DNA of 64,000 nt from Dioscorea cayenensis subsp. rotundata (lineage: Eukaryota > Streptophyta > Magnoliopsida > Dioscoreales > Dioscoreaceae): assembly GCF_009730915.1 (NCBI RefSeq), contig NC_052477.1, positions 26,120,578 to 26,184,577 on the forward strand, written 5' to 3'. Positions 1 to 10,555 of the stretch are shown here, one piece after another; the stretch's first letter is position 1, and each line of letters opens with the position of its first letter. Below the pieces are notes generated by a model. It was not told the DNA's origin. It did no database searches and saw nothing but the letters and a program-made list of their open reading frames with translations. The position numbers and the translations under genes were made by a program.

Positions 1-1712
1 GGTGGTGGAATTGGATCGGTGCCACACCTGAAAGCGTCCAAAAAATGGGTAAGTGCACGAGTCATTCAGAAACTCAAGGAGCAACCTCTGTATAAGGCCA
101 TCGACATTCAGAAGGACATGTTATAGGAACATGGTGTCCACATTCCATACAAGCAAGCTTGGTTGGGTAAAGAGCATGCCCTGGTGATCCTCGATGACAG
201 TGACATCTCCAGCTACAATTTGTTTCTTTGGTATGTGAATAAGGTGGTTGAGACAAACCCCGAAAGCATTGCGATTGTGGAAAGAGACAGTGAGTGTTTA
301 AAACGTGAATTTTTTTCTTTTTGTACGTGTATCATTAGATTCAAGAGGGCTTTGCGAGCCACATTTGTTTTGTAGATGGTACCCACCTCCTTGGAAAGTC
401 TCGGGGTACTCTATTGGGTGCCACAGGTAAAGATGGAAAATCTTGATTTTTCCACGTTGCCTTGGTATTGTAGACAATGAGACCCGATGCCAATTGGACG
501 TGGTTCATTTCGAAGTTAGGGTGATGCTTTATACGATGAAGGAGATTATGAAGAGATAATTACATTTGTGTCGAACAGGGTCTAAGGGCCTTGTGAGCGG
601 CATTGCAAAAGGTCTTCCCTTCTTCCCCCACATGCATACTGCCTCTGACACTTAGAGGCCAATTTTATGAAAACCAATGTTAGACATGGGAAGGCATTGA
701 AGGAAGAGCGCTGGTCCATATGCTTTCGTATTGCGTGGTCATCCACAGCTAAAAAATTCGATGATCACCGTGAATGAACGCATGCTAGATCACCCAAAAG
801 CATATCATTTGGTTGATTTATAAATCAGATATTTCACATTAGTCGAATAATACATTAAAAAGGTAAACATTGGGGCGAGATGTATTCAAATATCGCAGAG
901 TCGTTCAATGCGTGGATCAAAGAAGCTCAGCATTTACCAGTGACGAAAATGGTCGACTCCATATGATATTTGAATGTTGATTTTATTTAACGCTTAAAAT
1001 TGGTTCTTATCTTTTAAACTTTCTTATTTCTGATTAAATAATGTTGTTTATGTTTAACTATAAAGGTAATCGCTTAATGTAGTTTGTTATCATTTAAAAA
1101 TGTTTGTTCACGTTTAAATTTCAGTGTCTTAGCTTAAGAGTGTTTAAGTATACGAGTTCTACGTCATACACGTTCAAGCTAATGTGCATGTTATGCACCC
1201 GCCGTGATCAAGTAAATAAATGAAAGACCTACTTATGTCCGAACATACATTCGAAGGTAGAGCTACTTGTTGAGGAAAGCAGAAATCTTTGTGTTGGACG
1301 TTGTGTCGATAATCGTTATGAAGTGATTGACCAGCTCAGCAACTCTGTAGATCTATCGCGTAAAACTTACTCATGTCGCAGATGGCAAGTTTATGGCATC
1401 CTGTGCAAACACGCTTGTGGTGTAATAATGTAGACAGACAACAACGTTCATCGATTTACTAGCAGCTACTTCACCATCGACAATTACAAATTGGCGTATA
1501 AGAAAGTTATTTTCCCCATACCCGACCATGACAAGCCTATAGACGACAATCGAGAACTGTGTTTACGTCCGCCTATCACGAGAAGGCAACCTGGGTGCCC
1601 TAGAAGGAAGAGAATCGAGTCTCAACTGTTCGAGGTCTGCGAGTTACGTTGCAGTCGCTGCCACGCGTCCAGTCACAATCGTCAATCTTGTAACGAAACT
1701 CTTGCCAACTAG
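1..1712 (+). pseudogene. MuDR-type MULE transposase, 5' end outside the window, decayed
   Basis: Mutator-like transposase, which cuts and moves MULE elements by a DDE mechanism. Read over several frames the order is normal for the family. An N-terminal part with the motif WVSARVIQ lies at 1-300. The first catalytic Asp sits in FVDGTHLLGK at about 370-410. A core region with PSSPHAYCL and RWGEMYSN-like motifs spans 590-960. An intron covers roughly 965-1185. A SWIM zinc finger (CRRW..YGILCKHACG) lies at 1375-1430. The tail at 1491-1712 ends with a CCHC knuckle, CSRCHASSHNRQSC. Decay is plain: in-frame stops near 124, 373, 475 and 1428, and several frame changes. The family assignment is secure; the gene is dead. 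It is convergent with the Ulp1-like gene on the - strand. Confidence 0.9.
965..1145 (+). repeat. 20-bp degenerate minisatellite in the MULE transposase intron (array A)
   Basis: About seven units of roughly 20 bp, each with a core like gtttatgtttaa or gttatcatttaa, lie between the KMVDSI coding block and the CTRRDQ coding block of the transposase. The unit reads gtttctgtttaa-like in the direction of transcription. It is the same unit as arrays B to E, inverted relative to them on the + strand. Confidence 0.75.
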
Positions 1713-1724
1713 GCATTGTAAATA

Positions 1725-1965
1725 AATAAAAATTTAAACAGAAACAATCTCCTTTACATATCATTCTTTGATCTTTAAACAGTTATTTAGATATTTAAAT
1801 AAAGACACTAAAAGTTAATCAGAAATGCTTATTCTTAAAGGATAACACAGATGTTTAAACAAAAAAACTTAAAGTTAAAAGAAACACTGATATTTAAATA
1901 GTAAAATTGAAAGGTAAACAAAGAAAGTCAAGTATACAGACATTAAACAAACACATGTAAATTTA
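1725..1965 (-). repeat. 20-bp degenerate minisatellite between the two convergent MULE genes (array B)
   Basis: About eleven units of 19-21 bp with the + strand core tttaaacagaaac. It lies between the 3' end of the transposase and the catalytic-Cys exon of the Ulp1-like gene. Its orientation matches that of the - strand gene. It could be that gene's 3' untranslated region or a last intron; no splice sites were identified. Confidence 0.7.
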
Positions 1966-2735
1966 CATGAAAAAAACCTTGCCGGTCGATGGAAAACAAT
2001 GAATAGAATTTAAATTATAACGACAAAAGCTGTTTTTATATTTGAAAACAATATCAAGTCAACTATGTTTCCCCATTCGACTGAATTATGCCAGTTTGCA
2101 CTCCCTTCCATAAGTATACGGGCAAACATACTTTAATCTCAAATAAGGGCGCAATCGACACTTCCACGTTTTTGTCGTGGGGTTTCAGTGTCGTGAACTA
2201 GCGGGTATTTTATAGTCATCGTCGCGCTGAACTCCTTATCGACACAATAGTCGAATAGTCTTCATTGTCGAGATTTACAATTTGAGGTTAGAACCCCAAT
2301 TATAAAACACTATTTATCAAACTCTATATATTAAAGAACTTACCATTTCAAACGCGTCTCTATCGTACTCGTCACTTTGGCATGAAGAATAATGCCTGCA
2401 TTCTTGTTTGTCATAATCAAGAACCACGACATGGAAGTGGCCATTCATGATTATCAAGAGGATGACTATGTCAACATCATGCAGGTTACACGCAGCATCT
2501 CCGATCATAGCGAAAGTCATGTCGAATGCGTCTTCTTGCTTGGACATAAACAGTGACAGTGCTCGTGTGATTGAGGCGCACTTCTCATATGAATATGGTA
2601 CTCTGTTTAGAGACTTTTGAATTATACATATGAACGTGTCCATCACATCGTCTGTCACCATTTTCTTCCCGTCAAGTAGCGTAAATAATCTGGCTCGTGT
2701 GGTGCTGACCGAGTCATTTTTCCAGACAACAGTCC

Positions 2736-2953
2736 TGCAGTTAAACAGTAGCAGATATAATTAAATAAAAACACATACAGTTGAGTGGAAAATATATAAT
2801 TTTAAATGATAACATAAATATTTAAATCGAAGCAGACAAAGTTAAATGGTAAATCATAACTTTAAATGATTACACTAATATTTAAACGAAAACTACAACA
2901 CTTAAATGGAAACATATATATTTAAACTATAACATAAAAACTTCATACTTACG
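2736..2953 (-). repeat. 20-bp minisatellite filling an intron of the Ulp1-like gene (array C)
   Basis: Ten to eleven units of 19-21 bp with the + strand core atttaaatggaaac. The flanks look like splice sites on the - strand: a GTAAGTA donor at about 2953-2947 and a TGCAG acceptor at about 2735. The array therefore makes up almost the whole intron. Confidence 0.75.
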
Positions 2954-3220
2954 AGTCCATACAGCAGTTGAGGAAAATCCTTATTAATTCCTGCTAGAAT
3001 TTGTCAAGGCGTGATTGTCCGAGGTATCTTTTCTTCTTCAGAACGAAGTCCTTCCACTTCTTCGTATTGTCGGTTGGCAAGGACCATACTATCAACATTA
3101 ACAACAATCATTGTTTTTTCGTTAACGATTCTCATCAACAGCTTTTTTGCTTTCATCATACGGTACTGTTGTTGGTGTTCATCACCAACAGCATCTTCCT
3201 TCGATGCGGGCACAACAATA

Positions 3221-3640
3221 GCATCAACCTGAGACACATTCTTAGCTGTTTCTTGGTTTTGAGGGATTATGTCTACCTTCGAAGTGGCACTGTCGTCCGC
3301 CATTTCTACCGAGACAGGGATTTCAATGACAATAGAGTCAACGATCTTGTCAAGCACAGCCACGATAACAGCATCAACGGAAGACACATCCTTTGCTGCT
3401 TCTTGTTGTTGAGGGATTGTGTCTATCTTCGATGCGGCACTATCGTCTGCCACTTCCACCGAGACGGGGATTTCGTTGACAATAGAGTCAATGATCTTGT
3501 CAGCGCGCCACCGCAGCGACGATCGATAGAGACACATCCTTTGCTGCTTCTTGTTGTTGAGGGATTGTGTCTACTTTCGATGCGGCACTGTCATCCACTA
3601 GTTCCACCGAGACGGCTACTGTTTCATCAATGGCAACAAA
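3221..3640 (-). repeat. Three in-frame 150-bp repeats in the Ulp1-like gene linker
   Basis: Units begin near 3221, 3371 and 3521 and are exactly about 150 bp apart, that is 50 codons. Each encodes an acidic segment containing IPVSVE.ADDSA.SK.D.IPQ. The third unit is more divergent. The length keeps the reading frame, as expected for an expanded, probably unstructured linker. Confidence 0.8.
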
Positions 3641-4254
3641 ATTAACGATCTTGTCAACTGCTGATGGTGCTGCTATTGTTTCATCATCAGTCGGTGGTGG
3701 AGAGAGGCATTATTGTTTTTCTCTTTTTCGCAAGCCTATTCAAATGTGGTCGTCTTCAAATGACCATTCCTATGACATCCTCGTCATCAAAATATGAGGC
3801 CATCCCACTAACGTCATTGGCGGGTACTTCGTTTGTTTGTAGGAATGGCGCATTCGATTGTGAATGTCCATCCAATGCCTCAACATGAGTGACAAGCTGA
3901 GGGAACTCAGTCATCAATATCTAGCACACCTTCAGAAGAGTTGCAGTGACATCATCACCTATTGCCGTCGGGGGGCTGTGGTGATCGAGGGGAGCGTCGT
4001 GGTCGAGGGGGCTGTTGCCGTTGGGCGGGGTAGGAGGGCTTCTACGGCGCCGAGGAATGCATGCATTCATTGGGCTTGAAGTAGGGGAATATCGTCGAGC
4101 ATGCACGGAAGAGGTTGGCCTCTCATCTTGCCTTTGATCTAGTGGTTTCAGAGCAATAGCATCCCCCAGCGGGTGGCCTGAATAAATATATCTTCATCAG
4201 CATTCACCGCAACTAGCTCAGGAAACTAACATATGTAAATAAAACAATCTCAGC

Positions 4255-4455
4255 GAAATCATTCAATTTAAACAATAACAAATGTGTTTAAACATTTAAC
4301 TCATATATTAAACGGGTATCACATATATTTAAACAGAAAACAAAACTTTTAAACACTAAAGAATAATATTAAACAGAAACTACTATTGTTAAACGCTAAC
4401 GACTATAGTTAAACATTAACTACTATTGTTAAACACATTGTTCATGATTTCTTAC
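4255..4455 (-). repeat. 20-bp minisatellite in an intron of the Ulp1-like gene (array D)
   Basis: Nine units of 20 bp with the + strand core gttaaacgctaac or attaaacagaaac. The last six units are the cleanest in the window. A GTAAGAAATC donor on the - strand lies at about 4455, directly beside the array. Confidence 0.78.
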
Positions 4456-5289
4456 CTCCTTTCCTTCCAGAGATGATAACGTGGTTTCTATTGACGCTTA
4501 CTTCCGATAACTATTTTCACCATAACACAGTATCCTTGGGGTCTTGCCAAAATGCACTTTCTTTCCAGTACCGGTCAGCTCATAAAACCAGATGTTCAGT
4601 GTCACCGAGCAACCCTTAATGTCCCCCGTGTTAGTCTTCCTCTCAACGCATCTTGCTTGCACTCGAGCGGCAGCTTATGGAACCTCCTCCATGAGCCACT
4701 TGTGTGTCGCATACACCCATGCGTATCACACCATGCCAAGTAGATCATCAACATAATCAACGATCTAATTCGGAATCGAGCATGAGGTATTTGGGAAGAG
4801 GATTGTACCCATGAGGTACACCACCAGGAGTTTGACAAAATTTTCTTCTTCTCACCTCTAACAAACAAGTTGCTCAAGAGTTCTCTTGATGGAGTCTTTG
4901 TGTCTCGCGTAGGTTTTTGATAAATACCTCTCTTTGAAAACTGAGCATGTTTTCTTCTTCTGAAACATGACTGCGTCTCCATCACAATGCAGACCAAGAA
5001 TGAGAGTGACATCTTCAGGCCTGAAACTCAGCAGGCTTGCCCCGATCCTGAATTTATTGGTGTCGGCGATCATACCTTTGCAACAGAGAATCAAGAAGGG
5101 CCCTCTCTTGGAATACAGCTTCCAGCTCAGTGAATGTTGCAAACGGTGTCCTTCGGATGATCTCCCAGTGTCGAGTGGTCATGTGAAATTTTAACTCAGC
5201 CACGGTCTCCACTACCGGTGTCAAGTAGCATCGCCCATTAACTAGGTTTACTGCCATAATCACAAGCATGCGACAATAACAATACATTC

Positions 5290-5455
5290 AACAGTATTCT
5301 TAAGCGGAAGTAGTATTTTTAAACAGAAACCTCAATTCTTAAACAGAGATATCACTTCTTAAACAGAAACCACAATATTTAAACAGGGACATAATTTTTT
5401 AAACTAAACCTCATTTCTTAAACGGAAACCTCATTTGTAAAACTTCAACCATATC
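5290..5455 (-). repeat. 20-bp minisatellite upstream of the first recognised Ulp1-like exon (array E)
   Basis: Eight units of about 20 bp with the + strand core ttcttaaacagaaacctcaa. It sits just before the first recognised coding block of the - strand gene, so it probably lies in a 5' intron. Confidence 0.75.
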
Positions 5456-6055
5456 AAATGAAAGGGGAAATATATATTATAAATATTACACATCATAACA
5501 ATAAAAAAACTCTTTCGATCTTGTACACAGATGAAAATATAAAACAGAACAAAACCCTAGCCGAGAAATCTCCTTGCAGACTTCAATTACATCCAATAAA
5601 AATAGAACCACAAAACAAAACCGAAAAATCTCTTATTCTAACAAAATCGTTTATAAAAAAAACCATAAACACAACTTCTTCAACGGCGTTCACTTCGGCT
5701 CAATACCTTAGACTACAAACTGATGAAATACCAAATACTTGAGTGTGTCTTCTTCTTGAGACACTCGGTGGAAAGGAAAAAGCTGAAATTACAGGAGGAT
5801 GTCCAGCAGGAGACAACTTTGGAAAGGAAAAAAATCGAAGAGGCGAATAGAGAAAAAACATATACGACTTTCGATGAATGGTTATCTCTTGGGATTACCC
5901 TAATCAAAACCCCCCACTTCCTCTCAAACTGGCAAAATGATTACAGTGACACGACTTCCCATGCAAGGGGCAATTTCATCCATAAAATTCAAACCTAACT
6001 ATGTTAACCACCTTTACATGCTTTGGAGGTTTGGAAAACAATATATTTAAAAGGA
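5456..6055. other. Putative leader region of the MULE - strand gene
   Basis: No recognisable protein. A + strand reading frame at 5723-5998 is open but has no family resemblance. By position, between the first recognised exon and the terminal repeat, the segment probably holds the promoter and 5' leader of the Ulp1-like gene. Confidence 0.35.
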
Positions 6056-6138
6056 TAGGGTTTTTTTAGAGATAAAGAAAGTTAGGGGTTGTGTTTGTGC
6101 ATATTAGTAAATTTAGGGGTGTTTTTGGCAATTCTCTA
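6056..6138. mobile_element. Probable right terminal inverted repeat of the MULE
   Basis: Read on the - strand from 6138, the sequence begins gagaattgccaaaaacaccc and continues with more short AC-rich phrases. Many plant MULE termini share this gaaaattgccaaaaacaccc style. The left end lies outside the window, so neither the pair nor the 9-bp target duplication can be tested. Confidence 0.45.
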
Positions 6139-6772
6139 TTACTTTTTATGTGTCTTCTCCCCGTGCATCAAAGAAAAACACAACTCGAATCTTGAATCAA
6201 AAATTAAAAAGAGAAGATATTTAAATTGGAAGAAATCATCTTTTGCAATATTCTTCTCTCTAATCTAGTACCGTAAACAAAAAAATAAAACAACAAAAAT
6301 AAAATATTGAATCAAAAATTTAATGGAGAGAAAGACAAATAAAAACTGAAAGAAAATAGTACCTTTTTTTAGCTTTTTCCCCTCTTATATCCTACCTTTT
6401 TGAAAAAAAATTAAAAAATAAAATAAATAAAAATAATAATTAAGATAAATAAACCCGAGCCTGATGGATGGAGAGCGGTGGCGCCCAAATCCGGTATGAC
6501 GCTGATGAGGTCAGTGGCAGGCAGCTGACTGAGAGGAGGAAAAGAGATCTGCCATGGCAGGCAGGCCGGTTGCAGATCTGGCGTGACGCGATGAGAGCGG
6601 CAGATCTAGTGCGGCGTAATGAGATCTGCCAGCAGTGATCTGAGCGGTGAGGAGACTTGCGCGAGGAGATCCGGGCGCAGGGTGAATCTTGGTTTTTTAA
6701 CGACCCAAAAAGAGGATCAAGGGGAAAAATGGAGAGATAGGGGGAAGAAGGTCTGGAATCCAATGTTTTAAT
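6139..6772. other. No gene seen; GC-rich patch at 6455-6700
   Basis: An AT-rich stretch followed by a GC-rich patch with several agatctg and gatctgcc words. The open frame across it on the - strand has no recognisable domain. It could be the remains of a transposon leader. Confidence 0.3.
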
Positions 6773-7814
6773 AACAGGACCGATTGTCGACCCGGTTAGG
6801 CAACTGGTTCCGGTTGAACCGGTTGAATCAGTCGGTTAAACTAGATTTAATATTTTTTAAATAAATAAATATTTAAAAATTAAACAAAGTTAAAAATAAG
6901 GAAAAAAATAAAAAATACATATTGCAAAGTTAAATTACCTTTATAAGTTCATAAAATGCCAACAACAACAAATAAAATATAAGTATACATGTATACAACA
7001 ACAAAAGCAACAATACAAAATGAAGAATAAAATAAAATACAAGTATACAGTATACAACAATATCATTCAAACAACAACACCAACATCAACAATATCATTC
7101 AACAACAACACCAACATCAATAATATCATTCAAAACCAACATCACCAACAACAACACCAAAATCAAAAATATCACTCAAAAATGAGGAATGAAAAAAATA
7201 AAAACAAGTGACAAAACATGATGATCCCAATCTCATTCAAAATTTACAATATGACATGCTCGCATCACTGATTGTTTTATAAATGCTAAGTTGTAAATGG
7301 AAAGTTGCTTTTCCATGTGTATGCTTATAATAACCACACAATTTTTTTAAAAAAACCTTGATGCATGTGTTCAATGAAGTTGAATACCTTAAAGTTACAA
7401 AGAGATTTATAAGCAGAAGAAGCATATCATCAACAAATCATCATATCTACAAGCAGAAGAAGCAAAACAACCTAAAATTGACTGCAAAACCAAAGAAATG
7501 GAAGGTTTGCATGGACGAGAAGAGATCAATACCTGAGAAACAACTCGAAGATGGGGAAAAACAAGGAGAATAAGAGATCGAAGTGGCTTCGATTCGCAAG
7601 GGTGGCAAAGGATACTCGACTTTTCGACCTTTCGGTCTTTTCACTCTTTCTCGACTTTTTTCCTTTTTGCTTTGGAGTCTTGGACAGGGTTTATTTTACT
7701 CAATAATTTAAAATAAATAAACTAATTAAATAATTTAAATTACCAATCAACCATCCGATTTGGTCCAACCAAGTCACCGGTTGAACTGGTTGAGCCGGCC
7801 GGTCCGGTCCGGTT
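6773..7814. mobile_element. Non-autonomous inverted-repeat element, about 1.04 kb
   Basis: The left end starts aacaggaccg and continues with ccggtt/ggttgaaccgg words. The right end, read on the - strand, starts aaccggaccgg and continues the same way. The direct repeat ttttaat flanks both sides (6766-6772 and 7815-7821). The interior is AT-rich, contains a caacaacaccaacatca repeat at 7060-7170, and encodes nothing recognisable. The superfamily is uncertain; a 7-8 bp duplication would suit hAT. Confidence 0.6.
7060..7175. repeat. Short tandem repeat, unit about 36 bp
   Basis: Two to three tandem units contain aatatcattcaacaacaac followed by accaacatca. The repeat lies inside the inverted-repeat element. 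Confidence 0.7.
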
Positions 7815-7821
7815 TTTTAAT

Positions 7822-9425
7822 CATTAGTTAGAATTCATCGTGTACAGTTGGAGGAGTTGGAGAGGTCATCTCCTTTTCACAAGACATTAATTCTTGAATG
7901 TTTTCACATTAAAAGAGGCATGAATATGGACAATAATTGTGGATAAATGAGCTTTCATTTATTTTTAATATTTGGAAGGAGTTAGGATTGCTTCTCTTGC
8001 GGATCATTAAACCCTTAATTTTAAGTTCACCTCGTGTCAGTTTTTAAAATCATCAACGGATAGAATTAATATATAGTATAGATGTATATATATATATCTT
8101 GTGTGGCTTGTGATTATATTTCTTTAAATCATTGTTTGGACATGGACTCATGTCTCATCACATGTTTTAAGTAAATGATGAGAGCATTGCTTTGAGTGGT
8201 ATCATAAGAGAAACATCTTACAACATAATAATAATTCTATAGTTTAATAGATGGTTAGTGTGTGGGTTACATAGAGTGACAAACGCAGTTAAGGTAGTAT
8301 TCTCAACTTGCAACATTCTTATCTGGCAACATAGAGTTTGAACTACAAACTTACACTCATAATCAAGGACCTGTTACCACCACGACATCAAGCGAAACTT
8401 GAACTCAAGACTGGAATCTCTTGCACCAACACTTTTTTAATGGGACCAATACCGATAATCTATGGACTTTTAGTTTTACTCACAATGTTGAATCAAATGC
8501 CCCAACTTATTTAACAAATTCATTTTTATAAAATTTAATTAAATAAATGTATTAATTAATTAATTAATTATAAAAAAAAATTAATTAGTATTAAGTAAGT
8601 TAAAATAGGATTAACTCAAATATAAAGTTCTCCCTCAAACCAATTTGACAAAAAAAACTTTGAACACCATACTTCACTCATCAATTAAACACAGTCTAAG
8701 AAAAGTTGTGCCTCAAGCAAATTGTTGTATTGCCTTGAGCCCTTCACGCATTACTTGTGTCTCAGATTTTGATTATCATCCGGGTAACATCATGTATATA
8801 AGACGAAGAATTATTTGGGTGAGACTAATATTGATGTAGCATGTGATAGGAAGAAAAATTTTAATTGTGTTTAGAGTGAAGACTCAAGGAGCGAAAGTAA
8901 AAGAAAAGGAGGATAAAGAAGACTAAGTTGAATCTTCCCCTAATTTAGATAATTTTTTTAATTTAGTGAAATGAAATGACAAATTAACTCCTAACCTTTC
9001 AAAACTCTTCAAACCTCACTTTTTTTCCATTAGGAGATAACCTCAGAAACAATTTTTATATTTTTAAAAAAATTATAATACCCTCTATTCTTTAATTAAT
9101 TTTCAAACTTCACTTTTTTTAATTTTTTTATTTCTCATGTTGATCATATGGTAACATCCCATTTTTTTATTTTTGGTTTTTGCCCACTTTTTGAATAACA
9201 TTGCTTCTATCATTATTTTATATTTTGGTTGAAAATTATATTGGTAACTCTACTACTTAATACATTAATATTTTTGAGATATTTCAATTGAGCATAAATA
9301 AGTAATATTTTTATTTGATAATAAGGTTATAATTAGTAAATCATATTATTACATTTTTTTTCCTTTCGCCTTTTTAGCCAAACAAGGTTTACCAAACAAC
9401 TCTTCTTTTTTTCTCTCACTAAACT
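7822..9425. other. AT-rich stretch with no recognised gene
   Basis: Only short open frames and simple tracts are visible. No domain, RNA gene or complete element was recognised. Confidence 0.4.
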
Positions 9426-9429
9426 GGAT

Positions 9430-10555
9430 AGCAACCTCCACTAACCATCTTAGGAGTTCAAGTCCTTGATGATAGACCTGGTTTTTTTCCTGCCATGATT
9501 AGCTAAAGCATTAGCTAGTTCATTACACTCGCGAGGGATCTACTTCAATGTGACTTCAAGGGTACATTACAACATCATCTTAGCATGATCAACCTTCTCT
9601 CTGATTCTCCAAATGCAAATGCTTTCTTCACCATTGAAATTAAAGATTCAGTGCAAAGAGGCAATCACATAGTAATAGGGTACAACTACCTTTTTCTGCA
9701 TTAGTTAAAGAAGCTCTAATGGCAGCCACTTCAGCTTCCAGACTTGACTCATTAACAACTTTCATTGACCCCGCTACAATAATTTGAGTCATACCAGTCA
9801 TCAGCATAAACCCTAAACCACAATGAGACTAATTATCAATCCAAGATGTATCACATAATACCAAAATAGAATAACTATTATAAGAGGTTAGAAGAAGCTC
9901 TCTAATGTTGTTTCTTGATCTCCTTCTATAGTTCTAGTATTCATGAGAGCATGCTGGAAAAATTTGAGGCTCAATAAAAAAATTTTTCACATTGAACACC
10001 ATGTCACACCTGTCCTTCCATATCATCCATGCACAAACAGCAATCAAACATTTATGCAACTAGTAACCCACTCTAGTATTTCACCTTGTAAGAAGCTAAT
10101 TGCCTTCCACAAAGACATATTTGTTTAATTAAGATTTACCCTTGCAAAAATCTTCGGCCAACACTTAACATTTCCTCCTTACTCTGCATCTCCAAATGAT
10201 GTGCTTAGTTATTTCATTTTCCAAACTACATAAGTGACACATCAACCGAAGGCCCAGATTAAGGTGATATAAATACTCATCAGTTGGTGTGTGACCATAG
10301 AAGAGTCTCCATAAGAAGGTTTTTTTACATAAGCTGCCACCGATAGTCTCTAAATAAGGTGTCCCTCATGCCAAATATCATTCTCGTGACTTTAATTAAC
10401 GTGATTATAAATAGCATTTGCAATCCTACTTGAAGCACTAGAAGGAAGCCACACCTAGTGGTTGTCACAAGAGTAGCTTAAGCTCATTTTAGATATCTGA
10501 ATCCAATTTAAATCATTGCCCAAGCAGGTTATAAGACCATCTTTATAATACCCAA
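9430..10555 (-). pseudogene. LINE 3' part: zf-RVT and RNase H-like domains, decayed
   Basis: On the - strand, near 10230, is a zf-RVT zinc-binding motif (CHLCSLENEITKHIIW). Near 9770-9700 is a plant RNase H-like core (SSLEAEVAAIRASL). Near 9540 is the RNase H end motif, NELANALANHGRKK. These domains follow the reverse transcriptase in plant LINE elements. Many stops and frameshifts interrupt it. The upstream part is at 13390-13800, separated by an insertion. Confidence 0.8.

Larger units (their letters stand above)
2090..5287 (-). pseudogene. Ulp1 (C48) protease / DUF1985-like gene carried by the MULE, decayed
   Basis: Reading from 5287 downward, the first block (about 5287-4456) carries RTPFATFTELEAVFQERALL, then FRIGASLLSFRPEDVTLILG, then a KLLVVYLMGTILFPNT-type segment. 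This resembles the DUF1985/plant-mobile-type domain found beside Ulp1 in transposons. A linker follows (3640-3004) made of 50-residue acidic repeats. Next is the Ulp1-like core at 2661-2317, with HFHVVVLDYDKQ supplying the catalytic His and Asp region, and a last block near 2190-2090 in which DCAL supplies the catalytic Cys (codon 2153-2151). A good donor closes the core exon near 2345. Frame changes near 5060 and 4860, and stops after the Cys, show it is dead. In known MULEs such genes were captured SUMO-protease relatives; their function in transposition is not known. Confidence 0.75.

Noticed and set aside
3001-3645. 214-residue frame on the + strand
   Set aside because: It is antisense to the Ulp1-like linker repeats, which make better protein sense on the - strand.
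5723-5998. 91-residue frame with a charged helix-like start
   Set aside because: No family resemblance and located in the leader region of the MULE; not supported as a gene.
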